13,080 bases of DNA from an uncultured Eubacteriales bacterium (GTDB taxonomy: Bacteria > Bacillota > Clostridia > Oscillospirales > Oscillospiraceae), in NCBI GenBank assembly GCA_900549865.1, contig URPU01000066.1, positions 1-13,080 on the forward strand, in the 5' to 3' direction. Under the pieces are notes generated by a model. That model searched no databases, was not told where the DNA came from, and saw nothing but the letters and a program-made list of their open reading frames with translations. Positions 1 through 6,538 of this stretch are shown one piece after another. Each line of letters starts with the position of its first letter. Within the stretch, counting starts at the first letter, position 1. A program made the translations under genes and the position numbers.

Positions 1-24
1 TCTTTTACCTATGTTTTATTTATA

Positions 25-1038
25 TCAGCGTGTCACTGTATATCGGGCAACTTCGCCGCAGCCGTGGTCAGCTGCATAGAAAACAATGCTTTTGCCAACA
101 CTTTTGACGACTATGTTGGCCGCGCCGACGCCGGAGGTGAATTCACTGCTTTCAAGCGCGTACCGGCCACTGTCACAGGTAAAGCTCCATATATCTGTGC
201 GCTTGTCTCCGGCACGGCTGCATGACAGAACGAACGGCCCGCCGCAGACGCCCGCATAAACGGAATGCCCGAAGTTAATGCCGCATCCGCACAGCTCTGT
301 CCAATTTCCCGATTGCTCCTTCAATACGCTGAGCCGGTCGCCATGGAAAGGGGAGATGCAGACCATTTCATCCGCACCGTCTCCGTCCAGATCGTACATG
401 AACAGATCGCTTACCGGCATGTCGAGAAGCTTTGTCACCCGCATTTCAGCGTCTATTGCCCATACGCCCTCATCTCCGCTGACCATGCATGTTCCGTCGG
501 GGCGTATGAACATACCGTGGTTACGGCTGATGGAGTCGATGAGCCTTGTGCACTGCACGGGCTTAAAATGACTGTCAAGACTGTAGCAGTTCACAAATCC
601 GGGCTTTGACCAGTCGTCCTGAAACGCCTTGCCGCCGCACAGCGCGCCGGCAATTATCTTTCGCGCGCCGGCGTGTCCAATCAGTGCAAATCTATGGATA
701 TAGGGCAGCTCAAAAACGGTTTCCACTTCCGCCGTAAGCTCCGGCTCTCCGGTCTGCACGATGCGGCAGTGCACAAGCTCTGCCTGCGCAGAATCGAATA
801 TTGGGTAAAAGCGCTGTATTGCAAGGAAGCCACCGTTTTCCTCCGGAATCGGAATGATGGACATTACGCCGCCTTTCAGACCGGTTATCTTCTGTATGCT
901 GCCGTCGCCAGTGCTTATCAGCAGAATATCGCCGCTGCGCGCCTCGGAGGCTGTAATGCAGTATTCCACACCGTCGATTTCAATAAGGTTTATGCTGTAC
1001 GCATACTCAAGCAGGGCAAGCTTCTCTCTTTTTATCAT
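25..1038 (-). CDS. Putative beta-propeller protein with an FG-GAP-like repeat
   Basis: The 337-residue protein has no signal peptide or membrane segment, so it should be cytoplasmic. It consists of short hydrophobic beta-strand-like stretches separated by Gly/Asp turns, as in propeller proteins. One clear Asp-rich loop, DLDGDGADE at residues 216-224, resembles the calcium-binding loop of FG-GAP/VCBS repeats; a second blade-like stretch lies near residues 173-196 (NHG, RPDGT, GDEGVWAID). The start overlaps the upstream isomerase gene by 4 nt (ATGA), with a GGAGG site about 7 nt before the ATG, so the two are probably translationally coupled. No catalytic motif is recognisable. It could be a sugar-binding or lyase-type propeller, or a protein-interaction scaffold. 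The fold class is moderately supported; the function is unknown. It is the last gene of the operon; only 24 bases remain to the window edge, with nothing recognisable in them. Confidence 0.75.
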   Translation of the reverse strand: MIKREKLALLEYAYSINLIEIDGVEYCITASEARSGDILLISTGDGSIQKITGLKGGVMSIIPIPEENGGFLAIQRFYPIFDSAQAELVHCRIVQTGEPELTAEVETVFELPYIHRFALIGHAGARKIIAGALCGGKAFQDDWSKPGFVNCYSLDSHFKPVQCTRLIDSISRNHGMFIRPDGTCMVSGDEGVWAIDAEMRVTKLLDMPVSDLFMYDLDGDGADEMVCISPFHGDRLSVLKEQSGNWTELCGCGINFGHSVYAGVCGGPFVLSCSRAGDKRTDIWSFTCDSGRYALESSEFTSGVGAANIVVKSVGKSIVFYAADHGCGEVARYTVTR

Positions 1039-1958
1039 TTTTCGGCCTCCGCCAGTTCAAAGCATTTCTGCAGAAATGCGCGTGTGTTCTTCTCCTTAAG
1101 CCACAGGTCGTCTCCGGGATGACCAAGCACCTCTATTGATACCGTGAAGCGCTCGACGCCTTCGGGCTTGTCCGCTGCGGCAAATCGTCTGATTATCTCC
1201 GCGCCGAGCTTCGGCGTAAGGAAGCCCTCGTTCTCAAAATCCGGTGCAGTCCCGCATTCCATGTGCAAATCGCCGTAGCACGGGTGTAGCCTGTCAAGTA
1301 TGGCGTTGCACAGATGGATCTGCGCCGTGTATGGTGCTGCATACTCAAGCGACTGCATCAGATCCGCGCCGCTCAGCGCCTCGTGTGCGCTGTCCCAGTG
1401 TATGTAGGCGTTCGGGTGTGCCGCATGTATCGGGGCAAACCAGTTGACAGTTTCTATAACGGGGCCGATAAGCTGCTTCTTGTATGCGTACCGGTCCAGC
1501 GGCTCGATCGTCAGCCGAAGCCCAAGCGACGCGCAGTATTCCGCCAGCGTGCACATGACGTCCGCTAGAACGCGCTTTGCCTCTGCGCGCCCGGCAATAC
1601 CGGGATCGTCGCCGCTTGGTATGCCGATGCCTATAAAGCCTGTGTCCGCCGCGCAGTCTGCAAGCTGTTTTACAAGCTCTACTGCGGCTGCGCGTTCGCT
1701 GCTGTCCAGACTGGACAGGCTGAGCTTCTGCCTTTTCGTATATGGCGTTGCAAAGGTAAAGGCCGTTAATCCATATTCCTCAAGAATATTTCGGACGTAT
1801 ATGCGGTTATAGCGGTCAAAGAAGACGCCAAGCTCGAAGTTTTTGTAATATCCGATATCCGCGGCCCTGCGAATAACGTCCAGCATTCTCCTCTCGTCGT
1901 TGATATAGGGCATGAAGCATTCGAGAAGGTGGGCGGATGGAATGATTTTTTTTGACAT
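1035..1958 (-). CDS. Sugar phosphate isomerase/epimerase family protein (xylose isomerase-like TIM barrel)
   Basis: This 307-residue protein has the length and pattern of the AP-endonuclease-2/xylose-isomerase-like TIM-barrel superfamily, which isomerises or epimerises sugars and cyclitols using a divalent metal. The likely metal and acid/base residues are all present and in order: Glu152 in TIEPLDR, Asp189 and His192 in HWDSAH, His215 in IHLCNA, and Glu276 in SIEVLGH. It is cytoplasmic. A GGAAGGA ribosome site lies about 8 nt before the ATG, immediately after the aminotransferase stop codon (15-nt gap), and the stop overlaps the propeller gene start by 4 nt. The substrate cannot be read from sequence. 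The aminotransferase neighbour suggests an amino sugar, keto-inositol or aldos-2-ulose-like compound, but this is only inference from context. Confidence 0.85.
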   Translation of the reverse strand: MSKKIIPSAHLLECFMPYINDERRMLDVIRRAADIGYYKNFELGVFFDRYNRIYVRNILEEYGLTAFTFATPYTKRQKLSLSSLDSSERAAAVELVKQLADCAADTGFIGIGIPSGDDPGIAGRAEAKRVLADVMCTLAEYCASLGLRLTIEPLDRYAYKKQLIGPVIETVNWFAPIHAAHPNAYIHWDSAHEALSGADLMQSLEYAAPYTAQIHLCNAILDRLHPCYGDLHMECGTAPDFENEGFLTPKLGAEIIRRFAAADKPEGVERFTVSIEVLGHPGDDLWLKEKNTRAFLQKCFELAEAEK

Positions 1959-1973
1959 GTGTTTTGTCCTTCC

Positions 1974-3260
1974 TTAAAGCTTTGCAACCTCCGCGGCTGC
2001 CTTGAGAAATTCATCGACCTCCCACGTGGCGTTGCAGTGGATAGGAGACACTCTTATGACGCCGTCAAGGCCAAGCGATTCGACTATGCGCTTGGAATAG
2101 TGATTTGGTGCGACGCGTTCATAAACATATATCCCGCGTTTGCACAGCTCTTCTGCACCCCTGATGGGGTCGATATTGTCAAAGGTGATAGGAAGAATGA
2201 AATCTCTTTTAGTAAGGTCGGGATTGTCGCACTGAACCTTTACGCCCGGTATCCTGCGCAGACCCGGAACAGCCTCGGTGCCCTCAAGTGCGCGGTAAAG
2301 CAGTGCGCGCTCGTGCAGCTCTATGCGCGTCATACCCTCGACGAAAAGCTTGCGTCTGTCGGTGCTTTCAATGAACTTGCTCCCTATCCAGCAGACGTAA
2401 TCCACTATTGCGGTATACCCTGCAAACTGATGCGGCGCAACGCTGCCAAGCTCCCACCAGTCCTCTGGATAGCACAGAATCCTGTTGTGCGGCAGCTTTG
2501 CACAGCGCTCGGACAGCCACGCAACACCGCTTCCGCGGCAACCAAAGAACTTGTATGGGGCAATGTCCACCGCATCCACATCAAGGGCGAGGACGTCAAC
2601 AGGCGCGTGGGGCACATGCTGGACGCAATCAACGACGATAAATAGCTCCGGCTTGATCTCTCTCGCAGCTTTTACAAAGGCGGGGATATCCATGACAGCG
2701 CCGGTGATATTGCAGGAATACATGCAGCTCATCAGCACGGTGTCCTTATCGACAAGGCGTGTGACCTCACTGACGTCTATTCCGCCTGTGCGCGGATTGC
2801 TTCTCATGACGCGCAGCTCAAGCCCGTGCTTTTTTGCATAGTATTCGACGGAGTCAAAGCCGGACGGATGCTCCAGCACAGACACGACTATGTTCTTGCC
2901 CGGCACGGCGTCCGTTATTGCCCCGATGATCTGGAACATCACCTGCGAAGCGGAAAGGCATGTTGCGATGGAGCCCTCTTTGCCGCAGCCGAATAATGTG
3001 CGCAGATCGTTGTAGCCGTCCTCGACGACTTTCTTTGCAATGTCCGCCTGCTTCTGATTACGTCCGCCGCAGTCAGGGTGCGCGTCGTTTTCCACAACGG
3101 CGTCAAGACAGGCCTTAAGCCGAAGTGAGCCACCGGAGTTTTCAAAAAATATCCTTTTCCCGAAGGAATCGCTGTCTATGTTGGCAAAGAGAGAGCGGAT
3201 TTCATCGTGCAATTCCTTGTCAAACTCCAATCCATTCGGGTACATATCCGGATTGATCAT
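1974..3260 (-). CDS. Class V PLP-dependent aminotransferase / cysteine desulfurase-like protein
   Basis: The 428-residue protein belongs to the class V aminotransferase fold (cysteine desulfurase, kynureninase, isopenicillin N epimerase relatives). The PLP-binding lysine is Lys237 in APYKFFG. Asp211 with Gln214-His215 in VVDCVQH fits the ring-nitrogen and O3' contacts, and SASQ near residue 103 fits the phosphate-binding region. FFENSGGSLR near residue 38 matches the usual N-terminal substrate loop. I see no conserved catalytic-loop cysteine that would make it a true NifS/IscS desulfurase, so a transaminase, lyase or epimerase role is more likely. The ATG at 3260 has an AGGAGA site 13 nt upstream, a long spacing. 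A hairpin separates it from the truncated symporter. It heads the apparent three-gene operon with the isomerase and the propeller protein. Confidence 0.85.
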   Translation of the reverse strand: MINPDMYPNGLEFDKELHDEIRSLFANIDSDSFGKRIFFENSGGSLRLKACLDAVVENDAHPDCGGRNQKQADIAKKVVEDGYNDLRTLFGCGKEGSIATCLSASQVMFQIIGAITDAVPGKNIVVSVLEHPSGFDSVEYYAKKHGLELRVMRSNPRTGGIDVSEVTRLVDKDTVLMSCMYSCNITGAVMDIPAFVKAAREIKPELFIVVDCVQHVPHAPVDVLALDVDAVDIAPYKFFGCRGSGVAWLSERCAKLPHNRILCYPEDWWELGSVAPHQFAGYTAIVDYVCWIGSKFIESTDRRKLFVEGMTRIELHERALLYRALEGTEAVPGLRRIPGVKVQCDNPDLTKRDFILPITFDNIDPIRGAEELCKRGIYVYERVAPNHYSKRIVESLGLDGVIRVSPIHCNATWEVDEFLKAAAEVAKL

Positions 3261-3286
3261 ATTTTACCATATTCTCCTTTCAAAGT

Positions 3287-3314
3287 ACAGAGGCCGTTTT
3301 ACTGCGGCCTCTGT
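3287..3314 (-). terminator. Hairpin between symporter remnant and aminotransferase
   Basis: A perfect 10-bp stem (ACAGAGGCCG at 3287-3296 pairing with CGGCCTCTGT at 3305-3314) with an 8-nt loop lies 38 nt past the symporter stop codon. T-runs are short on either side, so termination is probable but may be partial. It may separate the symporter transcript from the aminotransferase operon or act as an intercistronic attenuator. Confidence 0.6.
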
Positions 3315-3352
3315 GTCGTTTTGCTGCTGTGAAGATTATATCACGGCAGCCA

Positions 3353-3955
3353 TTATTTTGCAGCCTTGCATATGCCCTCTTCGGGGGTATGCAGCAGATT
3401 TTCGGTCTTTGCGACGACTGCCGCGGTGACAATGTCGCCTGTGACGTTCATGGTCGTGTGGGCCATGTCCAACAGACGGTATATTGCGGCGATCATGCCG
3501 GCAACCTCAATGGGAATGCCGAGCATGCCTATCAGCATAACGGCAGATACGACACCGCCGCCCGGAATTCCGGGAGAGCCGATGCAGATAAGGCTTGCGG
3601 TAACAACGACCAGAACCATCTGCGTGAATGTGAGGTCGATGCCATATATCTGTGCGGCAAATATGACGACTACTGCATCCCAGATAGCGCCGCCTGCCAT
3701 ATTCACGGTCGAACCAAGCGGGCAAACAAAGTTTGCGACCTCCTCGTCGATGCCGAGGTCATCGGTGGCGACCTTCAGCGTTACAGGCAGGGTGCCGGCG
3801 CTGCTGGTGGTCGATGCGGTCATTGCCCATACCGGCAATATTTTACGCATAAAGTAGCCGACCTTTATGTTGGAGATCAGCCTTATCATCGGGAAGTATA
3901 TCACTATGCAGAAGATAAGCTGTATTGAACTGATGTGATCTGCTCCTGAGAAGGT
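3353..3955 (-). pseudogene. 5'-truncated DAACS-family dicarboxylate/amino-acid:cation symporter
   Basis: Only the C-terminal core of a secondary transporter of the DAACS (GltP/DctA) family is left, about 200 codons of the usual 400 or more. An open frame runs from a TAA at 3956-3958; a GTG at 3904 is the first conventional start, giving 183 residues, but it lies inside a membrane segment and is not a believable native start. Numbered from that GTG, the family landmarks are the Ser-rich hairpin STTSSAGTLP (31-40), the sodium-site motif as NMAGG (68-72, family NMDGT), and the helical-hairpin-2/TM8 region with GSPGIPGGG (109-117) and DMAHTTMNVTGD (146-157). In archaeal GltPh the last motif has Arg where His149 stands here, and that Arg binds the substrate side-chain carboxylate, so the intact ancestor probably carried something other than aspartate or glutamate. 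The breakpoint lies at about 3945-3956, facing the plus-strand kinase remnant. Confidence 0.8.
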
Positions 3956-3983
3956 TTAGTAATATGTTGAGGGGAAGACGGTC

Positions 3984-4472
3984 ATGAAGTACTATATCGG
4001 CCTTGATAACGGCGGCACTACAACAAAGGCTGCTATTTTTGATATCAACGGGAACGAATGCAGCGTAAAAAGTGTGCCGACTGCGATGATAACGCCCGGA
4101 CCCGGATTTGTTGAGCGTGATATGGAGGAAATGTGGGCAGCAAACTGCTGCGTTATACGCGCGGCGCTTGAAGCGTCCGGCATTTCCCCATCGGGTGTCG
4201 CGGGCGTGGGCATATGCGGCCACGGCAAAGGGCTGTATCTCTGGGGCGTGGATGACCGGCCGGTAAGGAACGGGATAATATCAACGGATAACCGGGCCTG
4301 CGCATACCCTGTCATGTGGAGGAAAAGCGGCGCGGAGGCGGCCGCCTTTGAACTTAACTGCCAGCATGTCATGGCCTGTCAGCCTGTGTCGCTGCTCGCG
4401 TGGTTAAGGGATAACGAGCCCGAAAATTATAAAAGGATTCGGTGTGTGTTTGAGTGCAATGATTATGTCCGG
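3984..4472 (+). pseudogene. FGGY-family sugar kinase, N-terminal fragment (L-xylulose/xylulokinase-like)
   Basis: The fragment begins with the FGGY N-terminal signature GLDNGGTTTKAAIFD (residues 6-20, containing the phosphate-binding loop) and continues with VERDMEEMW, GICGHGKGLYLW and ISTDNRA, all typical of the first kinase domain. Kinase homology stops after CNDYVR (residues 158-163), where relatives continue with YRLTG. The remaining two thirds, with the catalytic Asp and the C-terminal ATP-binding domain, are absent. The reading frame then runs on to a stop at 4571 over the epimerase gene in a different frame, so it cannot make an active kinase. A GAGGGGA ribosome site sits about 8 nt before the ATG. 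A short open frame upstream ends in TGA overlapping this ATG as ATGA, as if an upstream operon partner had also been cut off. The epimerase partner fits an L-xylulose or L-ascorbate-type pathway. Confidence 0.8.
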
Positions 4473-4492
4473 TTGGATTATATGAAAAAGCC

Positions 4493-5302
4493 ATGCCCGC
4501 TGGTATGGGGTTTGAAAAAATGCTTGAAGCGGCCCGCAAAACGGGTTTTGACCGGCTTGAAATCAGTATAGATGAGTCGGATGAACGCCTTTCCCGGCTG
4601 AACTGGAGCGATGCTCAGAAACAACGCCTTGCCCGGCTTATCTATGAAACCGGTGTGCCCATAAGAACTATGTGCCTGAGCGGGCACAGAAAATACCCTA
4701 TGGGTTCTGCATCACAGGCGGTGCGAGAACGCGCCATGGATATAATGCGGCGTGCTATTGATTTTTCTCAGGCAGTTGGCGTGAGCGTGATTCAGCTCGC
4801 AGGTTACGATGTTTATTATGAAAAACGCACTGAAAAAAGCGAACGGTTTTTCCTTGAAAATCTCATCAAAGCTGTTGAGATTGCCTCTGCGCAGGGTATT
4901 GTGCTTGCATTTGAAACGATGGAGACCGAGTTTATGGATACTGTTGGCAAAGCAATGAAGTACATTCATGCTGTTGACTCTTCATGGCTGGGCATTTACC
5001 CGGACATAGGTAATCTGCAAAATGCGGCGTCGCTTTACGGCCATAGCGTTACGGAGGATTTTAAGCTCGGCGCAGGTCACGTTTTCGCCATGCATCTCAA
5101 GGAGACGCGCCCAGGCGTTTACAGAAACATGCGCTTCGGCACTGAACATACGGATTACCGCAATTGCCTCGCGCTTGCCGCCAAAATGGGTGTGCGTATG
5201 TTCACAGGAGAGTTCTGGTATCAGAATGGGCAGGATATGGAACAGGAGTTGATGAACTCGTCAAGATTCCTCAGAGAGCGGCTGGACGCTGTCTATAAAT
5301 AA
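4493..5302 (+). CDS. ulaE: L-ribulose-5-phosphate 3-epimerase (UlaE/SgbU family), N-terminus lost
   Basis: UlaE-type enzymes interconvert L-xylulose 5-phosphate and L-ribulose 5-phosphate with a divalent metal in a TIM barrel. Resemblance to E. coli UlaE, recalled from memory, is high along the whole length: DESDERLSRLNW, MCLSGHRKYP, IQLAGYDVYYE, YPDIGN and HLKETRPG. The expected metal ligands are Glu141, Asp171, His197 and Glu240, matching E. coli Glu155, Asp185, His211 and Glu251. In-frame family sequence (VGLYEKAMPAG) begins upstream of the ATG at about 4472, but a TGA at 4460-4462 closes the frame and there is no start codon between, so the first strand and native start (about 14 residues) are gone. 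The ATG at 4493 has no good ribosome site. The gene is fused out of frame to the kinase fragment, so production of functional enzyme is doubtful. Confidence 0.85.
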   Translation: MPAGMGFEKMLEAARKTGFDRLEISIDESDERLSRLNWSDAQKQRLARLIYETGVPIRTMCLSGHRKYPMGSASQAVRERAMDIMRRAIDFSQAVGVSVIQLAGYDVYYEKRTEKSERFFLENLIKAVEIASAQGIVLAFETMETEFMDTVGKAMKYIHAVDSSWLGIYPDIGNLQNAASLYGHSVTEDFKLGAGHVFAMHLKETRPGVYRNMRFGTEHTDYRNCLALAAKMGVRMFTGEFWYQNGQDMEQELMNSSRFLRERLDAVYK

Positions 5303-5344
5303 AGGCTCTGTGGGATAGAGTAAAAAAGAAAAAGTGCAGAACAG

Positions 5345-5370
5345 GGCGTGTGTGGCGTGCCACACACGCC
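5345..5370. repeat. Near-perfect palindrome, 12-bp arms
   Basis: GGCGTGTGTGGC (5345-5356) and GCCACACACGCC (5359-5370) are exact reverse complements separated by only two bases. It begins 43 nt after the epimerase stop codon. No T-run follows on the plus strand, so it is a poor terminator. A cruciform, a binding site or an mRNA 3'-end stabilising hairpin (11 bp with a 4-nt loop) are possible. Confidence 0.75.
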
Positions 5371-5402
5371 TGAATAATAAAAGCGGGAGCCAAGAACAGC
5401 TC

Positions 5403-5483
5403 AGCATAACAAGTAGAAAAGCAGCAAGTCTCCTTTCCTGTGGTGTCTGGCAGCATCATTCTAAAGGAATTTCTTGTTATGCT
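5403..5483. repeat. Inverted repeat, 11-bp arms, 59-bp spacer
   Basis: AGCATAACAAG (5403-5413) is an exact reverse complement of CTTGTTATGCT (5473-5483). Flanking bases are no longer complementary. The 81-bp unit has the size of a very small inverted-repeat element, but no target duplication is evident. Confidence 0.55.
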
Positions 5484-5520
5484 CTACTTTTATTTTCGTT
5501 TGTTCCTTTCCTCCCATTAA

Positions 5521-5563
5521 AAAAGTTGGGTCTCACAATTTTTACCTGCTTACCCCAACTTTT
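5521..5563. repeat. Inverted repeat, 10-bp arms
   Basis: AAAAGTTGGG (5521-5530) pairs with CCCAACTTTT (5554-5563) across a 23-nt loop. The second arm ends in TTTT, so a terminator for plus-strand transcripts is possible, although the long loop makes it weak. Confidence 0.45.
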
Positions 5564-5582
5564 AACCCCAATAAGTACAAAG

Positions 5583-5608
5583 CGCCGCAGGAGTTTACTC
5601 CTGCGGCG
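5583..5608 (+). terminator. Rho-independent terminator
   Basis: CGCCGCAGGAG (5583-5593), loop TTTA, and CTCCTGCGGCG (5598-5608) form a perfect 11-bp GC-rich stem followed by TTTT on the plus strand. It would stop transcripts coming from the epimerase side. The minus-strand side has only a broken T-tract (CTTTGTACTT), so it may also end the TetR-family transcript less efficiently. Confidence 0.85.
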
Positions 5609-5654
5609 TTTTGCGTTGTTCAATTGAACTGCCTTGTCTGCCCTGCGGTGCGAA

Positions 5655-6362
5655 TCATTTCCCGGTCGGAAGCTCCACGTCGTTCAGCGAAAATTCAAAG
5701 TGCATTGCGAGCGCTTTGAAAAGCTCGTGCATGACATGCTCTGAAATGGCGCGGATGTCCAGCCCGCCGATGAATTCCAGCACGCGTGCCTGTTCGTCCT
5801 CCGGCACCTTGTACGCGCTCAGGCTCATCGTCAAAAAGCGGCGCAGCTTCTGCTCCAGCGTGAAATACTTGTCGCAGCGGCGCGCCATGTACCCGCGCAT
5901 TATCCCGGCCGAGCCGATCTCCAACTCGTAGAAATCGCTCTCCGAGTATTCCGGCAGGTACGTGCCGAAAATCCTGTACAGCTCCGTGGACGTGCTCTGA
6001 TAAATGTACTCAGAGGCCTCCGCCTGCGTGTACGCCTCAAGGTATATATCCCTGAGGTTTTCGTTCAGCTCCGTCAGAGTAAGCTGTATGGACGTCTCCA
6101 CCGCGTAGACGTATACCGGCGAAAGCTCCGCCCCGGTGAGATTCCTTGCCGCGCCGAACTGCCTGTCGAACATGAAGCGCACAAGCTCCACCAGCACGCC
6201 GTCCTTCGCGCGGAAGATGTTCTGGAAGGTGCTTGCCGACACGTCCGCGTCGCGGATTATCTCCGCCACGGTCGTGTGGTTATAGCCCTTTTCCAGAAAC
6301 AGCCGCACGCACGCGGTCAGTATTCTCTTTTTCGCCGCAAGGCTTGCGTTTGTGATTGCCAT
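5655..6362 (-). CDS. TetR/AcrR-family transcriptional regulator
   Basis: A 235-residue DNA-binding regulator. The N-terminal domain has the TetR pattern: a first helix (AAKKRILTACVRLFLEKGY, residues 9-27), then the helix-turn-helix TTVAEIIRDADVSASTFQNIFRAK without a break at residues 30-53, with the usual Tyr of the recognition helix replaced by Gln-Asn. The C-terminal ligand domain is divergent and gives no clue to the inducer. I chose the ATG at 6362 because GGAGGG lies 6 nt upstream and a strong promoter sits at 6404-6432; the upstream in-frame start at 6404 would overlap the -10 box. It lies downstream of, and on the same strand as, the phosphonate-transport cluster but has its own promoter. 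It is a natural candidate to control itself and possibly that cluster. Confidence 0.88.
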   Translation of the reverse strand: MAITNASLAAKKRILTACVRLFLEKGYNHTTVAEIIRDADVSASTFQNIFRAKDGVLVELVRFMFDRQFGAARNLTGAELSPVYVYAVETSIQLTLTELNENLRDIYLEAYTQAEASEYIYQSTSTELYRIFGTYLPEYSESDFYELEIGSAGIMRGYMARRCDKYFTLEQKLRRFLTMSLSAYKVPEDEQARVLEFIGGLDIRAISEHVMHELFKALAMHFEFSLNDVELPTGK

Positions 6363-6403
6363 GCGATTCCCTCCGTACTCCGTCAATTGTGGTACACGTG
6401 CCA

Positions 6404-6432
6404 ATTATAGCGTTTATATACAGAAAATGCAA
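6404..6432 (-). promoter_or_regulatory. Sigma-A promoter of the TetR-family gene
   Basis: Read on the minus strand, TTGCAT (6427-6432), a spacer of exactly 17 bp and TATAAT (6404-6409) form an almost consensus promoter. Transcription would begin near 6397, giving a leader of about 35 nt before the ATG at 6362. AATTG (6383-6387) and CAATT (6402-6406) form a short inverted pair straddling the predicted start and touching the -10 box, a plausible but weak autoregulatory operator. Confidence 0.75.
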
Positions 6433-6444
6433 GATAAATTTTGG

Positions 6445-6459
6445 CAGATTTGAAATCTG
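6445..6459. promoter_or_regulatory. 15-bp palindrome upstream of the TetR-family promoter
   Basis: CAGATTT (6445-6451) and AAATCTG (6453-6459) are perfect reverse complements around a single G. It lies 13 bp upstream of the -35 box. Its size and symmetry fit an operator half-site pair for a dimeric regulator; no regulator can be assigned from sequence. Confidence 0.4.
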
Positions 6460-6538
6460 ATTTCATTCGCGTACATTCCACGGACAAAGTATAGCATAAA
6501 TGCACGCGTTTCGCAATATCTGCCCGCGCAGCGCGGAC

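Larger units (their letters stand above)
5303..5654. other. Non-coding gap rich in inverted repeats
   Basis: No convincing gene lies in these 352 bases between the epimerase stop (plus strand) and the TetR-family stop (minus strand). The stretch becomes AT-rich after about 5460. It contains four inverted repeats listed separately (5345-5370, 5403-5483, 5521-5563, 5583-5608). Short open frames here lack ribosome sites and protein-like composition. No mobile-element protein remnant was recognised. Confidence 0.7.

Noticed and set aside
1959..2645. 228-codon plus-strand frame
   Set aside because: Antisense to the PLP enzyme, with no ribosome site or recognisable domain.
3902..3904. GTG at 3904 as a genuine start of a short symporter
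   Set aside because: Family-like membrane sequence continues upstream of it, there is no ribosome site, and half of the transporter fold is missing.
6363..6404. Longer N-terminus for the TetR-family protein
   Set aside because: The start at 6404 would lie in the -10 box of the promoter, and a good GGAGGG site serves the ATG at 6362.
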